Source: PALSA-555 sp963821325 (GTDB lineage: Bacteria > Actinomycetota > Acidimicrobiia > IMCC26256 > PALSA-555). Taken from it: DNA of 64,000 bases. The notes beneath the pieces were generated by a model. That model saw only the letters and a list, made by a program, of their open reading frames with translations. It had not been told where the DNA came from and ran no database searches. Of this stretch, positions 43,503-52,598 are shown piece after piece. The DNA lies in the NCBI GenBank assembly GCA_963821325.1, contig CAWGDC010000005.1:310001-374000 (forward strand), in the 5' to 3' direction. The position numbers and the translations under genes were made by a program. The stretch's first letter is position 1, and each line of letters opens with the position of its first letter.

Positions 43503-44407
43503 CCCGTCGGGCCGGCGTCTCGGTGACCATCTCGGGGCTGTCCCGCCTGTTCGGCGGCGACTTGGCCGGGGTCGTCGACGCGGCCCGCGCCGCCGACGCG
43601 GCCGGCGTCGACCAGCTCGTCCTCACCGACCATCTCGCCATCGGTCCCCGCACCGACCGCTACCCCTTCGGCACGTTCCCGTACCCACCCGAGGAGCCCT
43701 GGCTCGAGCCGCTCACCACGCTCGCGGCGATCGCCGGCGCCACCGAACGCGTGCGGCTCGGCACCGGGGTGCTCGTCGCGCCGCTCCGCCCGGCGCTGCT
43801 CCTCGCCAAGTCCGCGGCCACCCTCGACGTGTTGTCCCGCGGGCGGCTGGACCTCGGCGTCGGGACGGGCTGGCAGCGCGAAGAGTTCACCGACCCCGGG
43901 CAGCCGTTCGCCGGCCGCGGTGCGCGCCTCGACGACACGGTCCGCGCCTGCCACACCCTGTGGACCGAGCCGCCTCCGGTCTCGTTCTCCTCGCCGACGG
44001 TGCGCTTCGAGGGGCTGTGGTGCGAGCCACGACCGGTCCAGCCCGGCGGCATCCCCGTCTGGTTCGGGGGCGGCCCCACCGACGCGACGGCCCAGCGTGT
44101 CGCGGCGCTCGGTCACGGGTGGCTGCCCGTCGGGGTCCGTCCCGTCGAGGAGCTGCGTGACGGGATCGAGCGCCTCCGCGCCGCGTACCGCGCCACGGGC
44201 CGCGACGAAGCCACGCTCGGCGTGCGCGCCGGCATCGCCGTCGCCACCCACGACGACGGCCGACCCGACCTCGACCGCACCTTCGCGCCCGTCGACGAGC
44301 TCGCCGCGCTCGGCGTCACCCTCGTGTCCGTCGCGCTCGGCCGGTTCCTCCGGGACGGTACCGACGTCGCGCCCTTCCTCCGCGACGTGGGCGCGGCGTT
44401 CTCCTGA
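43499..44407 (+). CDS. LLM-class F420-dependent oxidoreductase (TIGR03619-like)
   Basis: 302 residues from the GTG at 43499. VDQLVLTDHLAIGP, ERVRLGTGVLVAPLRP, GRLDLGVGTGWQREEF and IPVWFGGGPTD are the standard markers. No Shine-Dalgarno; the start overlaps the stop of a 21-codon leader ORF. A later GTG at 43517 (VSVTISG) is an alternative. Substrate unknown; the next gene is a secreted hydrolase, 23 bases downstream with its own promoter box. Confidence 0.9.
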   Translation: MTRRAGVSVTISGLSRLFGGDLAGVVDAARAADAAGVDQLVLTDHLAIGPRTDRYPFGTFPYPPEEPWLEPLTTLAAIAGATERVRLGTGVLVAPLRPALLLAKSAATLDVLSRGRLDLGVGTGWQREEFTDPGQPFAGRGARLDDTVRACHTLWTEPPPVSFSSPTVRFEGLWCEPRPVQPGGIPVWFGGGPTDATAQRVAALGHGWLPVGVRPVEELRDGIERLRAAYRATGRDEATLGVRAGIAVATHDDGRPDLDRTFAPVDELAALGVTLVSVALGRFLRDGTDVAPFLRDVGAAFS

Positions 44408-44418
44408 GTCGCGCCGCC

Positions 44419-44424
44419 TACCCT
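44419..44424 (+). promoter_or_regulatory. Leaderless -10 box TACCCT
   Basis: TACCCT ends 6 bases before the GTG at 44431, with no Shine-Dalgarno. Confidence 0.5.
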
Positions 44425-44430
44425 CGACCA

Positions 44431-45892
44431 GTGGCCCGACCGTTCGTCCACGCGCTGCTGGCCGCCACGGCGGTGCTCGTCGCGATCCCGAGTGTCGCGG
44501 CCGCGGCGCCCCGCCCGCGCCGAGGGTCGGCGCTGCGCTGGACGGCCTGCGCCAACGGCTTCCAGTGCGCGCCGCTGCCGCGTTCCCCTCGACGACGGCC
44601 AGCCCAACGGGCCCACGATCACCCTGGCGCTCACCCGGTTGCCCGCCCGCAACCCCGGGTCGCGGATCGGGTCGCTGCTCGTGAACCCGGGCGGCCCAGG
44701 CGCGTCCGGTGTCCAGTTCGTCGAGCAGAGCGCGACGAGCCTCCCGGCCGCGATCCGGGACCGCTTCGACATCGTCGGCTGGGACACGCGCGGGGTCGGC
44801 GGGAGCGCGCCGGTCGCCTGCACCTCGAACCTGGACTCGTACTACAACCTCGACTTCGCGCCCCAGACCGCCGCCGAGCGCCAGGCGCTCGACGCCGGCG
44901 TCGAAGCGCTGGTCGCCGAGTGCGAGGCGACGAACCGCGCCGACCTGCCCTACCTGTCGAGCGAACGCACCGCCGGTGACATGGACCGGATTCGGGCCGC
45001 GCTCGGCGAACCCAAGCTCACCTACCTCGGGTTCTCGTACGGTACCTACCTCGGCTCGCTCTACGCCGACCGGTACCCGACGCACGTCCGGGCCATGGTC
45101 CTCGACGGTGCCGTCGACCCGGCGCTCAGCGCCGCGGCGCAGCAGATCCAACAGGCACAGGGCTTCGAGCAGGACCTCGACCTATTCCTCCAGTCCTGCT
45201 CCACCGACCCGACCTGCGCGTTCCATAACGGGGGGAACGCCAGCGGCGCGTACGACACGCTGCGCACCCAGCTCGACAACAGCTCGATCCCGGCCAGCGG
45301 CGCGCGCGGCCGGACGCTGAACGGCACCGAGTTCGACATCGGCGTCACGCAGTTCCTCTACTCGGGCCGCAGCGCCTGGCCGGACCTCGCGCACGCCCTG
45401 GCGGACGCGGCGCACGGTGACGGCTCGGCGATGCTCATGTCGTCGGACCAGTACACCGGGCGCAGCCAGGACGGCACCTACGACCAGAGCCTCGAGGCGT
45501 TCCTCGCGATCGGGTGCCTCGACGGACCCGACGTCGGCGGCCTCGCCGGTCTGCGCGTCATCGAGGACCAGGCCGCCCAGGTCGCGCCGCGGCTCGGCCG
45601 CTCGGTGGTGAACAACAGCCTGGCGTGCGCCGTGTGGCCCGTCCCCGTCCAGTCCGCGCCGCTGCCCCACGCGGTCGGGGCGCCGCCCATCGTCGTGGTC
45701 GGCAACACGAACGACCCGGCGACGCCCTACGCCTGGGCGCAGGGGCTCTCCCACGAGCTGACGTCGGCTGTCCTGGTGACGGTGAACAGCGCCATGCACA
45801 CCGCGTACACGTCGGGGAACAGCTGCGTCGACACGGTCGTGAACCGCTACCTCCTCGACCGCGTCCCACCGCCCGCCGGGACCCACTGCTGA
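44431..45892 (+). CDS. Secreted alpha/beta-hydrolase, tripeptidyl-aminopeptidase-like, frameshifted
   Basis: 486 residues after removing one extra base near 44582. A signal peptide is clear: ARPFVHALLAATAVLVAIP with AAA-AP cleavage near residue 25. The mature part has VNPGGPGASG (oxyanion region), GWDTRGVG, nucleophile Ser in GFSYGTYLGS, and a C-terminal TAP-like domain with the Asp in NTNDPATP and His in SAMHTAY. Two Cys pairs suit an exported enzyme. It probably cleaves peptides or esters outside the cell. If the shift were real the signal peptide would be lost. Confidence 0.88.
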
Positions 45893-45944
45893 GCACGCCG
45901 CGGCAGCCCGCGCCGGGCAGCCGACGGTCGCGGGGTCCGGCGCG

Positions 45945-45950
45945 TACGCT
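45945..45950 (+). promoter_or_regulatory. Possible -10 box TACGCT
   Basis: TACGCT ends 9 bases before the acyl-CoA dehydrogenase ATG at 45960, a little further than in the other leaderless cases; the gap is all G/C with no Shine-Dalgarno. Confidence 0.4.
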
Positions 45951-45959
45951 CCCGCCCCC

Positions 45960-47126
45960 ATGGACCTACGCCTCTCCGAATCGGACGAGGCGTTCCGCGC
46001 CCGGCTGCGTGACTGGCTGACGCGCACGCTGCCCGCGCTGCCCGCGCCGCCGACCCGGGACGACTGGCCGGCCCGCGTCCGCTTCGACACCGACTGGCAG
46101 CGGCGGCTCTTCGACGCCGGGTACGCCGGGCTGAGCTGGCCCACGGCGTACGGCGGGCAGGACGCGGCGCCGAGCGAGCAGCTGCTCTTCCTCGAGGAGA
46201 CGACCCGCGCCGAGGCGCCCTACGTCGGTGTCAACTTCGTGGGCACCCTGCACGCCGGCCCGACCCTCATCGCGGAGGGCGACGAGGACCAGAAGGCGGC
46301 GCACCTGCCCCGCATCCTGCGTGGGGAGGAGGTGTGGTGCCAGTGCTTCTCCGAGCCCGAGGCCGGCTCCGACCTGGCCGGGCTGCGCACCCGGGCGGTG
46401 CGCGACGGCGATCACTACGTCGTGACCGGGCAGAAGATCTGGTGCTCGTTCGGGCACGTCGGCGAGTACGGCGAGCTCCTCGTCCGCACCGATCCCGACG
46501 CACCGAAGCACCGGGGCATCTCGTGGCTCATCCTGCCGATGGACCTCCCCGGAATCGAGGTGCGCCCCATCGAGACGCTGCTCGGCTCCTCCGAGTTCTG
46601 CGAGGTGTTCCTCGACGAGGTGCGCGTCCCGGTCGCCAACCGCGTCGGCGCCGAACACGACGGCTGGCGGGTCACCAACGTCACCCTCTCGTTCGAGCGC
46701 GGCACGGCGTTCGTCAGCGAGATGGTCGACGCCCGCCGCCTCGCCGAGGAGCTCCGACCCCACGTCGCCAACCCCGCGGAGCGACGCGAGCTCGGCCACG
46801 TCCTCGCCGCCCTCGACGCCCTGTGGGCGCTCACCATCCGCAACGTGTCGCAGGCCAGCCGCGGCGTCACCGGTCCCGGCGCCCTCATGTTCAAGCTCGC
46901 CTACACCGAGGCCCGCGACCGGCTCGGGGAGCTGACGATGCGCGTCCTCGGCCGCGGCGGCTTCGACGTGCACGACTACCGCGTCGAGGAGCGGCTCCGC
47001 ACCCTCTCGCTGCCGATCGCCGCCGGCACGTCCCAGGTGCAGCGCAACATCATCGGCGAGCGGCTCCTCGGGCTGCCCCGCGAGCAGCCGTGGCCCGCCG
47101 CGCCGTCGGGGAGCCCGGCGCGGTGA
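45960..47126 (+). CDS. Acyl-CoA dehydrogenase (FadE), large subunit
   Basis: 388 residues with all three ACAD domains: CQCFSEPEAGSDLAGL and KIWCSFGHVGEYG in the beta domain, and RTLSLPIAAGTSQVQRNIIGERLLGLP at the end. The flavin and substrate loops are complete. It oxidises an acyl-CoA to the enoyl-CoA and passes electrons to ETF. It overlaps a second, shorter ACAD gene (GTGA), the mark of the heteromeric FadE enzymes of actinobacterial steroid and lipid breakdown. Confidence 0.94.
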   Translation: MDLRLSESDEAFRARLRDWLTRTLPALPAPPTRDDWPARVRFDTDWQRRLFDAGYAGLSWPTAYGGQDAAPSEQLLFLEETTRAEAPYVGVNFVGTLHAGPTLIAEGDEDQKAAHLPRILRGEEVWCQCFSEPEAGSDLAGLRTRAVRDGDHYVVTGQKIWCSFGHVGEYGELLVRTDPDAPKHRGISWLILPMDLPGIEVRPIETLLGSSEFCEVFLDEVRVPVANRVGAEHDGWRVTNVTLSFERGTAFVSEMVDARRLAEELRPHVANPAERRELGHVLAALDALWALTIRNVSQASRGVTGPGALMFKLAYTEARDRLGELTMRVLGRGGFDVHDYRVEERLRTLSLPIAAGTSQVQRNIIGERLLGLPREQPWPAAPSGSPAR

Positions 47127-48037
47127 ACTTCGACCTCTCCGACGACCAGGTCGCGCTGCGCGACGCCATCCGCCGGCGCTGCGAGGACCGCTTCGACTCG
47201 ACGCGGGTGCGCGCCGGGTTCGACGCCGACGCGTTCGCCGAGCTCGCGGACGCCGGGGTCTTCTCGCTGCGGGCCGACGGGTTCGCGTGGGCCGACGCCT
47301 CCCTCGTGTTCCAGGAGCTGGGCCGGGCGCTCGTTCCCGGCCCGCTCGTCTGGTCACATCTTGCGCACGGGCTCGTCGACGGGATCATCGGCGGGCTCGA
47401 ACGGCCCGCCGCGGGTCAGCCCGTCCTCGTCGAGCACCTCGACGCCCTCGACGCCCTCGTCGTCCTCGACGACGACGGCGTCGTGGCCGTCCCCGCCGAC
47501 GCGCTTCGCGGCGCCACGCCGCTCGACTGGCCCCTCGACCCCCTCACCCCGCTGCACCGCGCCGACACGGTGCCCGCCGGGACCCGGGTCGGCGACGCCG
47601 CGACCGCGCGCGGCTGGCGGGACGCCGGGCGGGTGCTCGTCGCCGCGTTCCAGGCCGGCATGGCCCAGGCCTGCGCCGACCGGGCGACGGCCTACGCCCT
47701 GGCGCGTGAGCAGTTCAACCGTCCGATCGGCTCCTTTCAAGCGGTGAAGCACCTGCTCGCCGACCTCGCGGTGCGGGCCGAGGTTGCCCGCGCTGCGGTC
47801 GACGCCGCGGCCTGCCACCTCGACGACCCCGACGTCGGCGACGTCGACCGCGCCGTGCGGACCGCGAAGTGCCTCGCCGGTGAGGCGGCGCTCGCCAACG
47901 CCAAGGGGTCGCTCCAGGTGCACGGCGGGATCGGCTTCACCTGGGAGGTCGACGTGCACCTCTACCTGAAGCGGGCGTGGCTGCTGAACACCACCTTCGG
48001 GAGCCCGGACGAGCACGCCGAGGTCCTCGCGTCGTGA
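47123..48037 (+). CDS. Acyl-CoA dehydrogenase-like protein, short partner subunit
   Basis: 304 residues, about 80 shorter than a normal ACAD: the middle beta domain is cut down (LDALVVLDDDGVVAVPADALRG), while the C-terminal helical domain (REQFNRPIGSFQAVKHLLAD, LQVHGGIGFTWE) is complete. This is typical of the partner chain of heterotetrameric FadE pairs, where FAD and catalytic residues are shared. Coupled to both neighbours by GTGA overlaps, so a stoichiometric complex is likely. Confidence 0.92.
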   Translation: MNFDLSDDQVALRDAIRRRCEDRFDSTRVRAGFDADAFAELADAGVFSLRADGFAWADASLVFQELGRALVPGPLVWSHLAHGLVDGIIGGLERPAAGQPVLVEHLDALDALVVLDDDGVVAVPADALRGATPLDWPLDPLTPLHRADTVPAGTRVGDAATARGWRDAGRVLVAAFQAGMAQACADRATAYALAREQFNRPIGSFQAVKHLLADLAVRAEVARAAVDAAACHLDDPDVGDVDRAVRTAKCLAGEAALANAKGSLQVHGGIGFTWEVDVHLYLKRAWLLNTTFGSPDEHAEVLAS

Positions 48038-49548
48038 CGGGCTGGGACCCCCTCCTCGACGACCTCGCGGCGCGCCGCGCGACCGCCCGCGCCATGGGCG
48101 GGCCCGAGCGTCTCGAGGCGCACCGTCGAGGCGGTCGGCTCGACGCCCGCGCGCGACTCGAGGCGCTGTTCGACCCCGGCACGTTCGTGGAGCTCGGCAC
48201 GCTCGTCGGGTCGGTGCACCGCGGCGTCACGCCACCCGTGCCCGCCGACGGCCTCGTCGCCGGGCACGGCCTCGTCGACGGGCGGCCCGTGCTGGCCGGC
48301 GCCGAGGACTTCACGGTCATGGGCGGGTCCATCGGGCACGGCACCGCCGCCAAGCGGCACCGGCTCGCCGACCTCGCCCGCCAAGAGCGCGTGCCGCTCG
48401 TCTTGTGCCTCGAGGGCGCCGGCGCCCGCGCCCAGAACGCGTTCGAGCGGCGTGGGCGCAGCCCGAACGACCTGCAGGCACTCGCCCGCCTGAGCGGGCT
48501 CGTCCCGACCGTCGCGGTGGTGCACGGCCCGTCCGCCGGCCACGGGGCGCTCGCCGCGCCCCTCATGGACCTCATCGTCATGGTCGAAGGCGCGGCGCTG
48601 TTCGCCGCTGGGCCACCGCTCGTGCTGGCCTCGATGGGCGAGACCGTCACGAAGGACGAGCTGGGCGGCACCGCCATCCACACCACGGTCAGCGGCGTCG
48701 CCCACAACGCCGCACCCGACGACCACGCGGCCCTCGCCCTAGCGCGCCGCTACCTCGGCTACTTCCCGTCGAACGCCTGGCAGACGCCGCCCGCCGGCGG
48801 CGGCGACGACACCGGACCTCGCGCGCTCGACGGGCTCGCCGCGCTCATCCCCGCCGACCCGCGGCGCGGCTACGACGTGCGCCCCGTCATCGAGCTGCTC
48901 TGCGACCGCGACTCGGTCCTCGAGATCGAGCCCGGTCACGCCCGAACGGTCGTCACCGCGCTCGGCCACCTCGGCGGTGTCGCGGTCGCCGTCGTCGCCA
49001 ACCAGCCCGCGGCGAAGGCGGGGGCGATCGACGCCGAGGGCGCCGACAAGGCGGCGCACTTCCTCGGCGTCGTCGGTGCCTTCCACCTGCCGGTCGTGTT
49101 CCTCGCCGACAACCCGGGCGTGCTCGCGGGGAGCGCCGCGGAGCGGTCCGGGATCCTGCGGCACTCGGCCCGGCTCTTCGCCGCGCAGGCGCGGGTGCGG
49201 GCCCCGAAGCTGCACGTCACCCTGCGCAAGGCCTACGGGTTCGGGAGCTCGCTCATGGCGATGAACCCCTTCGATGACCAGACCCTCACCCTCGCCCTCC
49301 CCGGCGCGCGGCTCGGCGCGATGCCCGCCGCCGGGGGCGCCGAGGCGGCGGGCATCGAGGGCGACACGAAAGCCGTCCTCGAGCACGCCGAGCTGGGCGG
49401 CGCCTACCACGCCGCGGACACCATGAGCTACGACGAGGTCGTCGCCCCGGCCGAGCTGCGCGACGCGCTCCTCGCGGCGTTGCGGCTCACCGCGGCCCGC
49501 CGGTCGCTGCCGGTCAGGCCGGCGCGCCACCCGGGCGTGCTGCCGTGA
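48034..49548 (+). CDS. Acyl-CoA carboxylase beta (carboxyltransferase) subunit
   Basis: 504 residues, two crotonase-like halves: ERVPLVLCLEGAGARAQ and VHGPSAGHGALAAP oxyanion regions, then VANQPAAKAGAIDAEGADKAAHF and KAYGFGSSLMA. It moves a carboxyl group from biotin to an acyl-CoA. No biotin carboxylase or biotin-carrier gene is in the window, so it must share an alpha subunit encoded elsewhere or act differently. GTG start overlaps the ACAD stop; 35 bases overlap the convergent OsmC-like gene. Confidence 0.93.
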   Translation: MTGWDPLLDDLAARRATARAMGGPERLEAHRRGGRLDARARLEALFDPGTFVELGTLVGSVHRGVTPPVPADGLVAGHGLVDGRPVLAGAEDFTVMGGSIGHGTAAKRHRLADLARQERVPLVLCLEGAGARAQNAFERRGRSPNDLQALARLSGLVPTVAVVHGPSAGHGALAAPLMDLIVMVEGAALFAAGPPLVLASMGETVTKDELGGTAIHTTVSGVAHNAAPDDHAALALARRYLGYFPSNAWQTPPAGGGDDTGPRALDGLAALIPADPRRGYDVRPVIELLCDRDSVLEIEPGHARTVVTALGHLGGVAVAVVANQPAAKAGAIDAEGADKAAHFLGVVGAFHLPVVFLADNPGVLAGSAAERSGILRHSARLFAAQARVRAPKLHVTLRKAYGFGSSLMAMNPFDDQTLTLALPGARLGAMPAAGGAEAAGIEGDTKAVLEHAELGGAYHAADTMSYDEVVAPAELRDALLAALRLTAARRSLPVRPARHPGVLP

Positions 49549-50011
49549 CCGCCTCGACGACGAACGTCGCCTCGACCACGACCTCGGTGCGCAGACTGTT
49601 CGCGATGTAGCACTCCCGGTGCGCCACCTCGACGAGATGCTCGAGGCGGGCCGCCGCGACGTCGCCGCGCACGGTGATGCGCGGCCGCAACACGATGCGC
49701 GTGACGCGCACGGGCCGCTCGGCCTCGGGCATCCAGCCCTCGGCGTCGTCGCGGTACGCGAGCACGTCGATCCGGGCCCGGCTCGCCACCGCGAGGAACG
49801 AGAGCAGCTGGCAGGATGCCGCCGCCGCGACGAGCAGCTCCTCGGGGTTCACGAGGCTCGAGTCGCCGCGGAACGCCGCGTCCGCCGACATGGTGACGGT
49901 CGCCGCCGCGGGCGGCATCGTCACCGTGTGCACCCGGTCGTACGCGTCATAGCCGGCGGCGGTCGAGCCCCGCCAGGCACACGTCGCCCGGTAGTGATGC
50001 TCGTCGGCCAC
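49514..50011 (-). CDS. OsmC/Ohr-family peroxiredoxin-like protein
   Basis: 165 residues. The two redox cysteines sit in AAASCQLLSF and HRECYIANSLR, as in OsmC peroxidases that reduce organic and fatty-acid hydroperoxides. GTG at 50011 with GGGAGG a few bases upstream. Its 3' end overlaps the carboxyltransferase gene by 35 bases on the opposite strand. A role in removing lipid peroxides formed nearby is plausible. Confidence 0.92.
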   Translation of the reverse strand: MADEHHYRATCAWRGSTAAGYDAYDRVHTVTMPPAAATVTMSADAAFRGDSSLVNPEELLVAAAASCQLLSFLAVASRARIDVLAYRDDAEGWMPEAERPVRVTRIVLRPRITVRGDVAAARLEHLVEVAHRECYIANSLRTEVVVEATFVVEAVTAARPGGAPA

Positions 50012-50104
50012 GTCCCTCCCGTGCCGGCTGCTGGCGCGCCCCGACCAGTCTGGCGGCTCGGCCCGGCGCCACGCGTGCGGATCCGACGGCCGAGACCGGC
50101 CCGG

Positions 50105-50110
50105 TACCCT
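50105..50110 (+). promoter_or_regulatory. Leaderless -10 box TACCCT
   Basis: TACCCT ends 6 bases before the glyoxalase-fold ATG at 50117. The 10-base string GGTACCCTCC is shared with the promoter at 32671. Confidence 0.5.
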
Positions 50111-50116
50111 CCGATC

Positions 50117-50560
50117 ATGGCGTCACAGGGGGATCGTGGGCTGACCCACGTCGCGCTCCCGGTGGCGGACGCCGCCCGGAGCATCGCGTTCTACGAGCAG
50201 CTCGCCGACATGACCGTCGTGCACACGCGGGTCGACCCGTCGACCGGTGCCACGGTCGCGTGGCTGAGCGACCTCACCCGACCGTTCGTGATCGTGCTCA
50301 TCGAGACGACCGTGTCGCACACGCTCGGCGGCTTCGCGCACCTCGGGGTCGGTTGCGTCAGCCGGGAACAGGTCGACAGCCGCTGCGCCGCCGCACGCGC
50401 CGCGGGCCACGAGGTACTCGGCCCCGCCGACGACGGCCCCCCGGTGGGGTACTGGGCGATCATCGCCGACCCCGACGGCCACAACCTCGAGCTGTCCTTC
50501 GGGCAGGAGGTGGCGTTCACCGTGGCGCAGCACCCGGCCGACCACGCGGGGGCCCACTGA
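50117..50560 (+). CDS. Glyoxalase/VOC-superfamily protein
   Basis: 147 residues with paired beta-alpha-beta-beta-beta modules: THVALPVADAARSIAFYE and HLGVGCVSREQVDSRC, closing IIADPDGHNLELSFG, in which Glu and His are the usual metal ligands. It may be a dioxygenase, epimerase or lyase; methylmalonyl-CoA epimerase is one possible reading beside CoA genes, but evidence is thin. Leaderless start. Confidence 0.9.
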   Translation: MASQGDRGLTHVALPVADAARSIAFYEQLADMTVVHTRVDPSTGATVAWLSDLTRPFVIVLIETTVSHTLGGFAHLGVGCVSREQVDSRCAAARAAGHEVLGPADDGPPVGYWAIIADPDGHNLELSFGQEVAFTVAQHPADHAGAH

Positions 50561-50586
50561 CGTCTCGGGTCCGTCGGTGCCCTCGA

Positions 50587-50592
50587 TAGGGT
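50587..50592 (+). promoter_or_regulatory. Leaderless -10 box TAGGGT
   Basis: TAGGGT ends 8 bases before the ligase ATG at 50601. Confidence 0.45.
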
Positions 50593-50600
50593 CCCCCTCC

Positions 50601-52202
50601 ATGCCGGAGGTCCGCGCCACGACCACCGTCCTCGACGCGCTCGCCGACCGGCTGACCCGCGACCCGCACGGCCCGTACCTCGACTTCGAAGGCCGCGCGC
50701 TCACCGCGGCCGACGCCGACCAGCTGAGCGGCCGGTTCGCGGCCGCGCTCGCCGGCCTCGGGGTGCAGCGTGGCGACCGGGTCGCGACGCTGCTCGAGAA
50801 CGGGCCCGAGCAGGTCCTCGCGTTCTTCGCCGCGCTGAAGCTCGGTGCCATCCAGGTGCCGATCAACACGGCGTACAAGGGCGAGTTCCTCCGCCACCAG
50901 CTCGTCGACTCCGGCGCCCGCGTCCTCGTGGTGCAGGGCGACTTCGCCAGCCGCGTCGCGGCGCTCGCGCCGCTCCCGCCCGAGCTGCAGGCGGTCGTCG
51001 TCGCCGGGCCGCCCGACACCCCGATCGGCGGCGTCACCGTCCACGACTGGGCGGCGCTGCTCGAGCACACCCCCGAGCCGGCCGCCGCCGTCACGGCCGG
51101 GCCCGCCGATCTCGCCTGCTTCATCTACACCGCGGGGACGACCGGCCCGTCGAAGGGCTGCATGCTGTCCCACCACTACATCGTCGCCCTCGCCGAGCAG
51201 ATCAGCCGAGCGTGGCAGCGTCGCCCCGACGACGTCGTGCTCACCCCCCTGCCCCTCTTCCACTTCAATGCCATCTCGGTGTGCGTCGTCGGGACCCTCC
51301 TCGCCGGGGGCAGCGCCAGCATCGCCCGCCGGTTCTCCGTCTCCCGCTTCTGGCCCGAGGTGCGCCGCACCGGCGCCACGATGGTGTCGCTCCTCGGGTC
51401 GCTCGCCATCCTCATCGCCGACGCCGCCGACCACCCCGACGAGGCCGGGCACCGGCTGCGGCTCTGCGCCGCCGCGCCGATCCCGCCGCCCATCGACCGC
51501 ATCTGGCGCGAGCGGTTCGGCTGCGCCACGTTCAGCGGCGGGTACGGGCTGACCGAGGCGTCGCTCATCTCGATGCTCCCCGCCGGCGAGGACAACAAGC
51601 CGGGGGCCGCGGGCAAGCCCAACGACCACGAGTTCGAGGTCATGCTCGTCGACGACGACGACACGCCGGTCCCGGTGGGCGAGACCGGCGAGATCGTGTG
51701 CCGCCCGCGCCGACCCAACGTGATGTTCGCTGGCTACTGGCGCCGCCCGGAGGAGACCCTCGCCGTGCTGGGCAACCTGTGGTTCCACACCGGGGACCTC
51801 GGCCGCCTCGACGAGGACGGCTTCCTCTACTTCGTGGACCGCAAGAAGGACTACCTGCGCCGCCGCGGCGAGAACGTGTCCAGCTTCGAGCTCGAGCGGA
51901 TCTTCCACGGTCACGACGCCGTGCAGGACGTCGCGGTGCACTCGGTGCCGAGCGACGTCGGTGAGGACGAGGTGAAGGTCACCGTCGTGCTCGTCGACGG
52001 CGCCGTCCTGAGCGAAGAGGAGCTGTGCCGCTGGGCGGTCGACCGCGTCCCGTACTTCGCAGTGCCCCGCTACGTCGAGTTCCGCGACGACCTGCCCCGC
52101 AACCCGGTCGGCCGGGTCCTGAAGTACCAGCTGCGCGACGACGGCGTCACCCCCCGGACCTGGGACCGCGAAGCGGCCGGGCTCCAGTTCGAGCGCCGCT
52201 GA
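50601..52202 (+). CDS. AMP-forming acyl-CoA synthetase (CaiC/FadD-like)
   Basis: 533 residues, intact. P-loop YTAGTTGPSKGCM, GYGLTEAS, WFHTGDLG, and KKDYLRRRGENVSSFELE. The C-terminal motif reads NPVGRVLK: Arg stands where the adenylation Lys of GK normally is, with the next Lys three residues on. Some crotonobetaine-type ligases share this; CoA transfer should still work, but adenylation may be slow. I chose the ATG at 50601 over 50577 because of the TAGGGT box. It precedes the encapsulin operon by 33 bases. Confidence 0.93.
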   Translation: MPEVRATTTVLDALADRLTRDPHGPYLDFEGRALTAADADQLSGRFAAALAGLGVQRGDRVATLLENGPEQVLAFFAALKLGAIQVPINTAYKGEFLRHQLVDSGARVLVVQGDFASRVAALAPLPPELQAVVVAGPPDTPIGGVTVHDWAALLEHTPEPAAAVTAGPADLACFIYTAGTTGPSKGCMLSHHYIVALAEQISRAWQRRPDDVVLTPLPLFHFNAISVCVVGTLLAGGSASIARRFSVSRFWPEVRRTGATMVSLLGSLAILIADAADHPDEAGHRLRLCAAAPIPPPIDRIWRERFGCATFSGGYGLTEASLISMLPAGEDNKPGAAGKPNDHEFEVMLVDDDDTPVPVGETGEIVCRPRRPNVMFAGYWRRPEETLAVLGNLWFHTGDLGRLDEDGFLYFVDRKKDYLRRRGENVSSFELERIFHGHDAVQDVAVHSVPSDVGEDEVKVTVVLVDGAVLSEEELCRWAVDRVPYFAVPRYVEFRDDLPRNPVGRVLKYQLRDDGVTPRTWDREAAGLQFERR

Positions 52203-52235
52203 TCGCTATGGTGCGGGCGTCGGAGGAGGTGGCCG

Positions 52236-52598
52236 ATGGCGAGTGAAGGGCTCCACGAGCCAGCAGACCTGCTGAGCGACAGCACGGTGAACCGGCACCG
52301 GGCCATCACATCGGTGATGGAGGAGCTCGCCGCGGTCGACTGGTACGACCAACGGGTCGACGCCACCGACGACGACACCCTCGCCGAGGTGCTCGCCCAC
52401 AACCGCGACGAGGAGAAGGAGCACGCCGCGATGACCCTCGAGTGGCTGCGCCGCCACGACCCGGTTCTCGACGGGCACCTGCGCACCTACCTCTTCACCG
52501 ACGGGTCGATCGTCGCCGAGGAGGCCGCGGCCGGCGACCCCGGCGGCGCCAGCGATGCGTCCCTCGGGATCGGCAGCCTCCGAGGGGGGACGTCGTGA
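52236..52598 (+). CDS. Encapsulated ferritin (EncFtn) cargo protein
   Basis: 120 residues, two helices forming a ferritin-like decamer. All ferroxidase residues of the Rhodospirillum rubrum protein align: E30, W36, Y37, E60 and H63, within VMEELAAVDWYDQR and HNRDEEKEHAAM. The C-terminal LGIGSLRG (110-117) is the encapsulin-docking peptide. It oxidises Fe(II) for storage in the shell. The ATG follows GGAGGAGG at 8 bases, and TATGGT lies at 52207. It overlaps the encapsulin gene by GTGA. Confidence 0.96.
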   Translation: MASEGLHEPADLLSDSTVNRHRAITSVMEELAAVDWYDQRVDATDDDTLAEVLAHNRDEEKEHAAMTLEWLRRHDPVLDGHLRTYLFTDGSIVAEEAAAGDPGGASDASLGIGSLRGGTS

